Source: Ga0077555 sp041397775 (GTDB lineage: Bacteria > Pseudomonadota > Alphaproteobacteria > Rhizobiales > Hyphomicrobiaceae). Taken from it: a stretch of 64,000 bases of DNA. The translations under genes and the position numbers were made by a program. Positions 25,829 through 33,969 of the stretch are shown here, one piece after another (position 1 is the first letter of the stretch; every line of letters begins with the position of its first letter). The stretch lies in the NCBI GenBank assembly GCA_041397775.1, contig JAWKWB010000014.1, positions 1-64,000 on the forward strand, written 5' to 3'. The notes below the pieces were generated by a model. The model worked only from the letters and a program-made list of their open reading frames with translations, was not told where the DNA came from and made no database searches.

Positions 25829-27354
25829 CGCGATCCACTGAAGGCGACCACCGGTCAAGCACTGCATCTCTTCGTGTGAAACGTCTCGGCCTACACACTC
25901 AGCATCAGGCTGTAGTCATCATGCGAACCGACTGCCATGTCTGTCGAGCGGAAGGCCTGAGGGCCCGATCGCAAATTCTCGTCTCTGCCAACGGTCGGCA
26001 TGTCCAGGCGACGCTTTATCAAGTCGATTCCTCTCTCCTCGGGGAAGGCGAAATCGGTCTCTCGGAGAGTGCCTGGAGCCTCCTCGATGTCCGGGAGGGC
26101 GATCAGGTCGACGTGAGGCATGCGCCGACACTTGATTCGCTCGCGGGTGTGCGCCGCCGCATACATGGCAATCGGCTCGAGGGCGACGCGATCAACGCCA
26201 TCGTGAAGGATGTCGTCGCAGGCCATTACACCGATGTTCATCTTTCCGCATTCCTCACCGCCAGCGCGGCGCTTCCCCTCGACGATCAAGAAACCATCGA
26301 ACTCACGCGTGCGATGGTGACCGTCGGCGACAGGCTCGACTGGCGGGCGCCGAAAGTACTCGACAAGCACTGCATCGGTGGTCTTCCCGGCAACAGGACG
26401 ACACCGATTGTCGTTGCCATCGTCGCGGTACATGGGCTCGTCATCCCGAAGACCTCGTCGCGAGCAATCACGTCGCCTGCGGGCACCGCTGACACCATGG
26501 AGGTGCTGGCTCCCGTCGATCTCGACCTCGATACGATGCGCCGTGTCGTCGAGGCCGAGGGTGGCTGCATTGCCTGGGGCGGTGCCGTCCGTCTCAGCCC
26601 GGCGGACGATGTGTTCGTACGCATCGAGCGGCAACTCGATATCGACACCGAGGGCCAGTTGATCGCATCGGTGCTGTCCAAGAAAATCGCTGCCGGCGCC
26701 ACGCATGTCGTGCTCGACGTCCCCGTTGGCCCGACCGCCAAGGTGCGCACGCCTGAGGCGGCACACGCGCTTGGGTCGCGGCTCAAGTCGATCGCTGCGC
26801 ATTTCGATCTCGAAGCTGTTTGCATCGAAAGCGACGGCAGCCAGCCCGTCGGGCGGGGGATCGGTCCGGCGCTCGAGGCCCGCGACGTCGTTGCGGTTCT
26901 GCGGAACGCACCCTCAGCGCCCGGCGATCTCCGGGAGCGGGCGGTGTCTCTGGCCGGCGCGGCGCTCGAGCTTGGCGGTGTCGCGCAGCCCGAAGAGGGC
27001 TATCACATGGCGATGGCTGCGCTGGCCGATGGGCGCGCCTGGCGGAAATTCGAGCGCATCTGCGAGGCACAGGGCGGCATGCGAGACCCTCCCGCGGCGG
27101 CTCACACGCGCCCTCTGTCAGCCCGGCACTCAGGACGCGTTGCCCGCATCGACAACCGCAAGATCGCGCGGCTGGCCAAGCTTGCCGGCGCGCCTCAGGC
27201 GAAGGCTGCCGGCATCCACATGCATGTCACGCTCGGCGCGCCCGTCGAAAAGGGAGAGCCGCTGTTGGACGTCCACGCTGAGACACCCGGCGAGTTGGAC
27301 TACGCCTTCGGGTACGTAGATCGAATTGAGGACATCGTCGAGATCACCACCTGA
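25825..27354 (+). CDS. AMP/thymidine phosphorylase family enzyme (long form)
   Basis: 509 residues, DeoA-type phosphorylase with an N-terminal extra domain of about 90 residues, as in archaeal AMP phosphorylase (NMP + Pi to ribose 1,5-bisphosphate + base) and its bacterial homologues annotated as putative thymidine phosphorylase. The catalytic/phosphate region reads KHCIGGLPGNRTTPIV and the following KTSSRAITSPAGTADTMEV is conserved. Linked by ATGA to the RNase gene. Substrate (NMP versus thymidine) is inferred from the long form. Confidence 0.9.
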   Translation: MTRSTEGDHRSSTASLRVKRLGLHTQHQAVVIMRTDCHVCRAEGLRARSQILVSANGRHVQATLYQVDSSLLGEGEIGLSESAWSLLDVREGDQVDVRHAPTLDSLAGVRRRIHGNRLEGDAINAIVKDVVAGHYTDVHLSAFLTASAALPLDDQETIELTRAMVTVGDRLDWRAPKVLDKHCIGGLPGNRTTPIVVAIVAVHGLVIPKTSSRAITSPAGTADTMEVLAPVDLDLDTMRRVVEAEGGCIAWGGAVRLSPADDVFVRIERQLDIDTEGQLIASVLSKKIAAGATHVVLDVPVGPTAKVRTPEAAHALGSRLKSIAAHFDLEAVCIESDGSQPVGRGIGPALEARDVVAVLRNAPSAPGDLRERAVSLAGAALELGGVAQPEEGYHMAMAALADGRAWRKFERICEAQGGMRDPPAAAHTRPLSARHSGRVARIDNRKIARLAKLAGAPQAKAAGIHMHVTLGAPVEKGEPLLDVHAETPGELDYAFGYVDRIEDIVEITT

Positions 27355-27428
27355 TGTCGACCGAAGACCGGCCTGTCATTGAGCAGCATCGGGGTCAATG
27401 GGGATAAAAGAAACAGAAGGAAACAGAC

Positions 27429-27866
27429 ATGGGACTTGTGCAACGCCTCTTCTCACCGTCGACATGGGTGATCGGCGTTCTAGTCTTGGGCCTCGGCCTC
27501 GCCATATTTCAGAGCACATCGGGGACAACTCACAAGGCAATCGTCGATGTCTCTGTGCCAAGGCTGTCGACCGCTGCCCTCGGTGGACAAGTCCTGTTCA
27601 CCCAGAACTGCGCGGCGTGCCATGGCGTGAACGCCGCGGGGTCCGACAAGGGACCACCCCTCGTTCACGACATCTACAATCCCGGACATCATAGCGACAT
27701 CTCGTTTCAACGCGCGGCGCAGTATGGCGTGCAACAGCACCACTGGTCCTTTGGCAACATGCCACCCCAGCCGCAGGTGACCAAGTCCCAGGTCGATGAA
27801 ATCCTGCTCTATATCCGCGAGCTGCAGGCCGCCAACGGCATCCATTACCGCCCGCATCGCATGTGA
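27429..27866 (+). CDS. membrane-anchored monohaem cytochrome c
   Basis: 145 residues: an N-terminal uncleaved anchor (WVIGVLVLGLGLAIF, 13-27), then a class I cytochrome domain with CAACH (61-65) and likely axial M111 in GNMPPQP. Periplasmic, facing the outer side of the inner membrane. Strong ribosome-binding site AAGGAAACAGAC. It precedes the beta-propeller gene and probably shares electrons with it or with a terminal oxidase/reductase outside the window. Confidence 0.92.
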   Translation: MGLVQRLFSPSTWVIGVLVLGLGLAIFQSTSGTTHKAIVDVSVPRLSTAALGGQVLFTQNCAACHGVNAAGSDKGPPLVHDIYNPGHHSDISFQRAAQYGVQQHHWSFGNMPPQPQVTKSQVDEILLYIRELQAANGIHYRPHRM

Positions 27867-28050
27867 GCCGTCAATTTCGGTCGCGCTCGATGCGCCGCAC
27901 TTGCAGCAGGAAAAGGTCTGACGATCCGGCAGAAGGAAGGAGGAGTTCAGGTCATTTGACGGTCACATACATTGGCACGCCGATCCTGGAAATGGCGCTC
28001 TGGCGGCTTCGGCCGTTCTCGAGAACATGCAATGAAACGGAGATGAAACG

Positions 28051-29130
28051 ATGCGAAATGCAATTCAATCGGTCTCGCGTCCCATGCTGGTGGGCTCGAT
28101 CCTTTTGCTTTCTACGACGGCTCAGGCTGGAGATAGCGGTAACGTCTATGTACCCCTCGGCACTGCCAATGCGATCGTGATCATCGATGCCAAGACCTCG
28201 AAGATCACCGGAAAGATCGATGGCGTGCCGAATGCTCACGGCCTCGCCAAGACGCCCGACGGACGCTACCTGATCGCTGGCCGCAACGATGAGCGCAAAG
28301 TGGGTTCCTCCGCGCCGCAGAAGCCTGCCGGGGTCTCTGCCGACGACCACGCCGCGCATCACACAAAGCCTGCCGCCGGCAAGGCCAAGAGCACAGGTGC
28401 CGTCAGCTCTCTCTCTGTCATCCGCATTAAGGACCGCGCCGTCGTTCGGCTAGTCGATGTTCCCGGAGCGGTCCATCATGTCGCCGTAAATCGGCAAGGC
28501 AGCCTCGCGGTGGTGACCCATCCGAACCAGGACGCCGCCAGCCTCGTCGACTTGAAGGCGTTCGTAGTCGTAGCGACCATTGCGACGGGGCCGCTGCCAA
28601 ACTACGCCGCCTTCAGCCCGGACGGACAGCATGCCTATGTATCCAACGCCGGCAACAACACGGTCAGTGACATCGATGTCGCGAGGAAGATCGTGCTTCG
28701 CAATATTGCGGTTGGCGACAGCCCGGAGCACCTCGTTCTGACGAAGGACGGTACCCGCCTATTTGTGAACAACGTGAACGACGGCACCGTCTCGGCCGTA
28801 GATCTCCGCACGGGCAATGTCGCGCGGACCTACCGGGTCGGCTCGTCACTGCACGGCATCGATCTTTCCGCCGATGAAAAGACGCTCTATGTGGCCGCTC
28901 TGGGCGACGACATGGTCGCAGCCGTCGATCTGGCCAACGGCAAGCTGCGAACGATGAAGCTCAGCCCGGCTCCCTACCACTTGGCGACGATCCGGGGCAC
29001 GGGCCGTGTCTTCGTATCCAGTGCGCAGCAGCCGAAACTCTGGGTGCTCGATGGCGCGAGCCTCAAACTCATCGGCGAGGTTCCGATCGGCGGGAAGGGT
29101 CACCAGATGGTGCACGTCGACGTGCGCTGA
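28051..29130 (+). CDS. periplasmic YVTN/40-residue-repeat beta-propeller
   Basis: 359 residues with a signal peptide (to about TTAQA|G, 27) and repeated strands such as VYVPLGTANAIVIID, AYVSNAGNNTVSDID, LFVNNVNDGTVSAVD and LYVAALGDDMVAAVD, the YVTN-type repeat, giving a seven-bladed propeller. A His-rich loop (DDHAAHHTK) with Lys/Ala repeats interrupts the first third. No CxxCH, so it is not itself a c-type cytochrome. It follows the cytochrome c gene by 184 bp and may dock or regulate it. Confidence 0.88.
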   Translation: MRNAIQSVSRPMLVGSILLLSTTAQAGDSGNVYVPLGTANAIVIIDAKTSKITGKIDGVPNAHGLAKTPDGRYLIAGRNDERKVGSSAPQKPAGVSADDHAAHHTKPAAGKAKSTGAVSSLSVIRIKDRAVVRLVDVPGAVHHVAVNRQGSLAVVTHPNQDAASLVDLKAFVVVATIATGPLPNYAAFSPDGQHAYVSNAGNNTVSDIDVARKIVLRNIAVGDSPEHLVLTKDGTRLFVNNVNDGTVSAVDLRTGNVARTYRVGSSLHGIDLSADEKTLYVAALGDDMVAAVDLANGKLRTMKLSPAPYHLATIRGTGRVFVSSAQQPKLWVLDGASLKLIGEVPIGGKGHQMVHVDVR

Positions 29131-29303
29131 GAGCCGGAAATTTCGCGGCGATCGGCGCCCGCCCCTCGCCGAGCCTTGCCGCTTCTGAGGTCGTCTTTCC
29201 GATGACCGCCCGCCAGCGGCGAGGCACAATTGCGGAGATGGGCTGGGGTTCATCACGTCGACATTCCATAAAATCAATTATTCGATATGTTAACTAATGT
29301 TTC

Positions 29304-29324
29304 TGGCGAATGGGGAGTCCGCCA
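29304..29324. other. att-like palindrome, inverted copy of the right att core
   Basis: TGGCGAATGGGGAGTCCGCC at this site is the reverse complement of the sequence at 34339-34358 with one mismatch; it also shares TCCGCCAATGC with the tRNA-proximal end. It sits upstream of the broken integrase, in a 377-bp gap (29131-29507) that holds nothing else I can support. Confidence 0.55.
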
Positions 29325-29507
29325 ATGCAATGCGCATGACAACGCATGCCCAAGCCTGGAGCGACCAAATATCCGCGTTATATCGGCTATTTGCCTGAAT
29401 GTCTTGTGCACAGTGATGCTGTCCAATACTCCCGAAGAACCCTATGATGCTGGGGTGTATGTTGGAGTGCGAGACCAAACCCCAGCGGTGATTGCGGGGG
29501 AATGGCA

Positions 29508-30221
29508 ATGGCACGGGCAATCCACAAACTGGCTGCAAGAAGTGTTCAGACCGCCTCGAAGCCGGGGCGGCACTCGGACGGTGGCGGGCTCTATTTGATC
29601 GTAGAGAAGCGTGGCGGCGCGGACGGCGCGACCCGATTCAACAAGCGATGGGTCTTCATCTGCCGGCGCAAGCGGGACGGACGCCAATCGGAGATGGGGC
29701 TTGGCAGCGCGTCGGAGATCCGCCTTGCCGATGCCCGTACGCTGGGGGCGAATGCACGAAGGGTCATCGCGGCCGGCCAAGACCCTATAGAGGCCCGGCG
29801 CCCTGCCGAAGCGGCCCAGCCCATTGCGGCCATGCCGAGCACGTTCGGCGCCGTGGCGGATGAACTGATCGCGGTCAAGTCCACCGGCTGGCGCAATGCC
29901 AAGCACAGGGCGCAATGGCGGATGACGCTCGAAGTCTACGCTGCGCCATTGCGCGACAAGCAGGTTGACGCGATGGCGACGGAAGATGTGCTTGCTGTGC
30001 TCATGCCCAACTGGACCGCGAAGCCCGAGACCGCGGCGCGCACGCGGGGGCGGATCGAAGCTGTCTTGGATGCCGCGCGAGCACGCGGATTGATCGATGC
30101 CGGGCCAGCCAATGCCGCACGATGACGCGGCCACCTTGATCACCTGTTGCCGGACCGCGCTGCATCTGCTCGACTTTTGCGTGCGCAATTTTCCGGTATT
30201 GTTGCGCGCTTGCGTCCGTGA
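29508..30221 (+). pseudogene. P4-type tyrosine integrase remnant
   Basis: The N-terminal DUF4102 arm-binding domain and most of the core-binding domain are present (ARAIHKLAARSVQTA... GRHSDGGGLYL... AEARRP). The frame ends at TGA 30123-30125 where the family has TGG (W in the NPARWRGHLDHLLP motif); translation past it gives RGHLDHLLPDR and then stops at 30219-30221. The catalytic domain with R-H-R-H-Y is absent. It is truncated and inactive. Whether it once integrated this island is likely but unproven. Confidence 0.85.
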
Positions 30222-30227
30222 GTTCAC

Positions 30228-30599
30228 TCAGCCGACTCGCCGGTCGATCAAGCGGCGACGAGCGCCGTCCCAAAGCAGGTCGATGAAGCCATCCTTCTTG
30301 GGCTTGGTCGTCACCTTCTTCACTTGCTCATCCGTGGCAAGCGCATGCCCCTTCAAGAGTTTCTTCAATTCGGCCTCCGAGAACGTCAGGAACATTTCGC
30401 GGAACGCCGGATATTCGTTGCGTGCTGCTGCGATGACAGGGTCCGCCGCCGCGACGGCATCCGGGCCGGTGAAACGCACGGGCACGCCGGCCGCATCCAG
30501 CAACCGGCGGGCGAAAGTCGGATTCGTTGCAGCTTCTTGGCGGATGACCTCGAAAATGAGGCTCAGGGCTTCGTCCGGGCTTCGAGTTGGGGCGTTCAT
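30228..30599 (-). CDS. hypothetical protein in ParA operon
   Basis: 123 residues, helical and charged, with a Lys-rich C-terminal part (KVTTKPKKDGFIDLLWDGARRR). Its ATG overlaps the parA stop by 4 bp. Position downstream of ParA suggests a ParB-like partner, but I see no ribbon-helix-helix or ParB N-domain, so the role is open. No family recognised. Confidence 0.7.
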   Translation of the reverse strand: MNAPTRSPDEALSLIFEVIRQEAATNPTFARRLLDAAGVPVRFTGPDAVAAADPVIAAARNEYPAFREMFLTFSEAELKKLLKGHALATDEQVKKVTTKPKKDGFIDLLWDGARRRLIDRRVG

Positions 30600-31477
30600 G
30601 ACTTTGTCCTTCTCAGGATGCGATCTTCGACGGCCTGGGCGAGCGCTGTGACATCGCCAAGGGCCGTTCCATATTTCTCACGCGCAGATCTGTACGCACC
30701 CGGCCCTGGATGCGCTGCAGCACGCTGGATGGCGGTCGATTGAGGGATAGGCCGAGGCAACGCATTGACTTTGAAGACACCACTGCGGATCTGATCCAAC
30801 GCCTGCTTCTGGGCGGGATTGCCCGCATCGAAAAGCGTCAACAGTACGTGCACTGTCACGTCTTCGGCTAAGCCAAGATCATCCTCCAGGATCAAGCGGA
30901 GAAAATCGGCAAGCGCTGAATAGGAGTTCGTTTCAAGGTTGGTCGGGGCGATGATGTATGGCGAAAGCCGGATCGCCGCTTGCATGAGGGGAACCGCGCC
31001 GGCCGGACAATCGAAGAGCATCACGTCGTAGCTCTTGTCGATGCGGTCGAGTTCGGGACCGATCAAGGCTGCCAGTGCGATGTCAGTGCGGATGGCTCCG
31101 CTATGCGCGCGGATTGCCTCTTCGAGTTCCGTCAATCCACCCAAAAGGCCGGTGCTTGAAGCGATAATGTCCACGCAGCCACGATCTCCGGCATCGCGAA
31201 GTTCCGTGAGATCGCTTGCGCGCAGCCGCAACGTGGAGAGCGGTGTCGTCGTCCCAGCAGCGAATTGTCGCAAGAGATTTTCCAGCGACCGACGATCGCG
31301 AACTGCCTTTGCCGCGCCGCGAAGGCCGAGCAATTCCTTGCTCGCCATCGCCTGGGGATCAAAGTCGAGGACAAGAACACGACGCCCGCTCATGGCGAGC
31401 CCTTCCGCCAGCATCATGGTCGTGGTGGATTTTCCGACACCACCCTTGTGGTTCGCAATCGCTATCCGGGTGGCCAT
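30596..31477 (-). CDS. ParA-family partition ATPase
   Basis: 293 residues. Deviant Walker A KGGVGKST (11-18), Walker A' MLFDCPAG and Walker B-like regions (VLVLDFDPQAMAS) identify a Type Ia-like ParA. No N-terminal HTH extension. ATG at 31477 chosen at the Walker-A-normal distance (MATRIAIANHKGG). Sits between the PD-(D/E)xK gene and the 123-residue partner in one leftward operon; useful for stability of an integrative element or plasmid. Confidence 0.92.
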   Translation of the reverse strand: MATRIAIANHKGGVGKSTTTMMLAEGLAMSGRRVLVLDFDPQAMASKELLGLRGAAKAVRDRRSLENLLRQFAAGTTTPLSTLRLRASDLTELRDAGDRGCVDIIASSTGLLGGLTELEEAIRAHSGAIRTDIALAALIGPELDRIDKSYDVMLFDCPAGAVPLMQAAIRLSPYIIAPTNLETNSYSALADFLRLILEDDLGLAEDVTVHVLLTLFDAGNPAQKQALDQIRSGVFKVNALPRPIPQSTAIQRAAAHPGPGAYRSAREKYGTALGDVTALAQAVEDRILRRTKS

Positions 31478-31478
31478 C

Positions 31479-32024
31479 TCATCGCACCTGCTCGAACCAG
31501 CTCGCAACCTGGGCGCGATCGGACTCTGAAAGTCTCGTTTCGATAAACTCGTCTACGGCATCGCCGGTTGGCGAATGCCGGTCGGCTTCGACGCGCACCA
31601 CATAGGTGCTGGCGTCATGTTGATCCGACATGGTGATAAGGCCCACGCCGTAGCGGCGACAGCGTTCGACGATGCCCCGACACCGCGAATCTGCCTCTTC
31701 CCACTTCGGCTGGTGCCACACGAGATGGGCATAATGGACATGGGATGTGTGGTTGAGCGCTTCATGCACCGACTCGTTGGTGCAGCGCCCTGCGGGCTTC
31801 ACTTCAAAGCCATGCAGGTCAAGCTGCCATTGGCAGCCGTATTTCTGACGCCAGAATGCAACGGTGCAGAGATCAGGCTTGGACCACTTGCCAGTGGCGT
31901 TGCCGCCTGCGGTATCGGTGATCGCAGTGACCGTGCGCAGCTCGCCATACAGCGGTTGCAGGCGGTCCCGAAAGCGCACTTCTAGGAAGTCATGGACTGG
32001 CGGATAAAGGTCTTTTTCAAGCAT
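31479..32024 (-). CDS. PD-(D/E)xK nuclease-like protein, unknown
   Basis: 181 residues starting EKDLYPPVHDFL, typical first helix of this fold. P50-D51 and E74-V75-K76 (GFEVK) supply a PD...ExK triad on the right spacing. Its C-terminus is mixed alpha/beta with Cys-rich CRGIVERC. Start ATG at 32024; a longer in-frame extension lies upstream. Head of the operon that ends with ParA and the hypothetical, so it may act on DNA of the element or of invaders; nuclease activity is inferred from motifs only. Confidence 0.65.
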   Translation of the reverse strand: MLEKDLYPPVHDFLEVRFRDRLQPLYGELRTVTAITDTAGGNATGKWSKPDLCTVAFWRQKYGCQWQLDLHGFEVKPAGRCTNESVHEALNHTSHVHYAHLVWHQPKWEEADSRCRGIVERCRRYGVGLITMSDQHDASTYVVRVEADRHSPTGDAVDEFIETRLSESDRAQVASWFEQVR

Positions 32025-32118
32025 CGGACGCAGGACAAAACTGAACGGTGAACGGAGTGTATTCCTACACTGTCCCGCCCGCCAACAAGATTCTCTTGTG
32101 CCGTGATAGCGTAGGAAA

Positions 32119-32174
32119 AATTGCGCAACGTGCGCGGCCTCGCCTTTGCGCAATTCGTTCTGTTCACGAACGAA
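32119..32174. promoter_or_regulatory. two nested palindromic operators
   Basis: AATTGCGCAA (32119-32128) is repeated inverted as TTGCGCAATT (32146-32155), and immediately overlapping is TTCGTTC-N7-GAACGAA (32154-32174). They lie between the ParA operon (leftward) and the HTH gene (rightward), where a regulator of both would bind. Confidence 0.6.
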
Positions 32175-32241
32175 AGGGCGAGTTTTCGGACGCCAGCACG
32201 CGCGCGACAGACCATCATTCAGAGAGGCCGGCACGGCACCG

Positions 32242-32457
32242 ATGATACCGGACAGGATCAAAGCGCTTCGGCAAGCAGCGGGCCTCTCCCTAGCAGAGTT
32301 TGCAAAGGCTCTGGCGACGGAGCTGCGGGCGATCACCCATTGGGAGGCAGGGGAGCCGAGCCGGCGGCGCACCGGCCTGGCGCTCATTCTGATGTACATG
32401 CTGGAACACAATCCGAAACGACTTCGGGAGGCCCAGGCGATTGCAAAGGGAGGTTGA
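32242..32457 (+). CDS. XRE-type HTH regulator
   Basis: 71 residues dominated by one Cro/C1-type HTH (IKALRQAAGLSLAEFAKALA...AITHWEAG). ATG at 32242 starts at the normal N-terminus; upstream in-frame ATG at 32146 would run through the operator. Divergent from the ParA operon with palindromes between; probably autoregulates and represses it. Could be an antitoxin, but no toxin gene is adjacent. Confidence 0.82.
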   Translation: MIPDRIKALRQAAGLSLAEFAKALATELRAITHWEAGEPSRRRTGLALILMYMLEHNPKRLREAQAIAKGG

Positions 32458-32512
32458 GGAAGGGCGAGAGCGCGGCGACGACCGAGCCGGTGCCATCAAG
32501 CGGGAGGTTCAC

Positions 32513-32746
32513 ATGCGGTACGGGAGTCCCAGGGGCCGAAAGCACCACGGGCGGACGGAACAGCGCCGCATCGTCCCATCCCTACCGTTCCATGTAGCAC
32601 CGTCATGTCACGAGCCGATCGAACCCGAGCACGTTAGCAGCGCCAACGACGCCCTGGACATGATCGAGCGATGCGTCTGGAAGTTGCTTGACGCCAGCGG
32701 GGAGTGTGCCCTTCGTCGTCGCGTGGAAAAGCTCTTGTCGCTCTGA
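32513..32746 (+). CDS. small hypothetical protein
   Basis: 77 residues with GGGAGG 5-6 nt before the ATG. N-terminal half is His/Arg-rich, C-terminal half helical (DALDMIERCVWKLLDAS). No family recognised. In the rightward run after the HTH gene. Confidence 0.5.
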   Translation: MRYGSPRGRKHHGRTEQRRIVPSLPFHVAPSCHEPIEPEHVSSANDALDMIERCVWKLLDASGECALRRRVEKLLSL

Positions 32747-32870
32747 CATGGCCGGAGGGGCGGGCAAGGGCACCCGCTCTCACCGCGAACGTGCAGCCCA
32801 GTGCATGAGCGGCAAGGCGGCTGCCGCTTGGTGCCATCGCCCTTTTAACCGCCGGCCAAATGGAGGAAGC

Positions 32871-33329
32871 ATGTCTATGCAGGTTGTGGGAGCAGATGGA
32901 ACCGCCGACCACGCGAATGCGGGCGCATCTGGTTTGGCGTCGATCGATGGCAGTCAGTCGTCGCCACTGAGCCCGATGCTCGCGGCCCTGACGGCCGAAT
33001 ATCGCCGCATGGCGAACCGGCTCGAGTTGCTCGAAAGAAACGCGTTGGCCGCCGCAGCCGACTCGAAGACCGATGAGATTGCGGAACTGTATCGGCAGAT
33101 CAGCACCCTAGAGAGGATGATCCTCGCGTGCGAGCCGACCACGCCAGCCGACGCGGCGGCCGTCGCAGTCGTGGTCGATGCGTATCAGATGTCGGTCAAG
33201 GAAGTTGACCAGAAGGCGGCCGAACGCGGCGCCAGCGCCATTGCGCGGTATCTCTTGGCATGCGCCGGAACCACCGCGGAAGCCTTGGGGCTTGGTGGTA
33301 TGGCTCCGAGCGCAAGTCCGTTGTCCTGA
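32871..33329 (+). CDS. hypothetical protein with central coiled coil
   Basis: 152 residues; residues 38-85 (LAALTAEYRRMANRLELLERN... ELYRQISTLERM) form a clear coiled coil, flanked by Ala/Gly-rich ends. Good ribosome-binding site TGGAGGAAGC. No domain match. Part of the island's distal cargo. Confidence 0.6.
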   Translation: MSMQVVGADGTADHANAGASGLASIDGSQSSPLSPMLAALTAEYRRMANRLELLERNALAAAADSKTDEIAELYRQISTLERMILACEPTTPADAAAVAVVVDAYQMSVKEVDQKAAERGASAIARYLLACAGTTAEALGLGGMAPSASPLS

Positions 33330-33666
33330 TCCACCGCGAAGCGCCTATAGGACCGCCGCATCGACCTTAGGGACCGCGGCTCGCCATCGCCCGATGCGGA
33401 CTCGCGGCGGCCCGGCGTTCGCGCAGATTCGCGGGCGAGAAATCATCACTTCGGATTCGCATTCAGCCGCGTACCGACAAGCGTTTGCCGCACTGATCGT
33501 GTCTCAGTAGCGAAGTCGAGAATGGCGGAGACCTCGCACTGGGAGAGGCCGAGCACCGGGCGCCTGCGCGCCGGTGGGGCAACCGCCTATCAGGGCGGGG
33601 CAAGGGTCGCCGGGAATATCATTGGCGCCGGCAGGACGCATTCACGAAATCCGATCGGAGATCCAC
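33330..33666. other. gap in island, no gene
   Basis: 337 bp without a supportable gene. It lies between two hypotheticals and includes GCGGGGCAAGGGTCGCCGGG, no clear promoter or terminator. Confidence 0.4.
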
Positions 33667-33969
33667 ATGGATGGTAAGTTTCCAACGGGAGAAGTTAGCG
33701 ACGAAGCCGCTGCAATTGCAGAAGATGCCCGGAACAAGCTTCATGCGGAATGGCCAGATGCGCTTGTTGACCCCGACGAGGGCGCGCGAGTGCAGTGCGT
33801 ATGCCAAGGCACCCTATTCATAGCCGTGCTGCACCCAAATGGCATCTCGCGGGATGAGTGGAGGCGTGTCATGCACTTTCGGCAAGTTGGTGGAATGGCT
33901 GCCGTGGTCGCGAGTAGCGATGAGGCCATTGAATGGTTTCGACGCTGGAAGCGAGAGCTTGACGAGTAA
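33667..33969 (+). CDS. hypothetical protein
   Basis: 100 residues, acidic alpha/beta with a central hydrophobic strand (VQCVCQGTLFIAVLHPNG). ATG at 33667. No domain recognised. Last coding gene before the right att site. Confidence 0.6.
   Translation: MDGKFPTGEVSDEAAAIAEDARNKLHAEWPDALVDPDEGARVQCVCQGTLFIAVLHPNGISRDEWRRVMHFRQVGGMAAVVASSDEAIEWFRRWKRELDE

Noticed and set aside
29287..29598. 103-codon frame across the att-like site
   Set aside because: No ribosome-binding site or domain and it overlaps the integrase 5' end.
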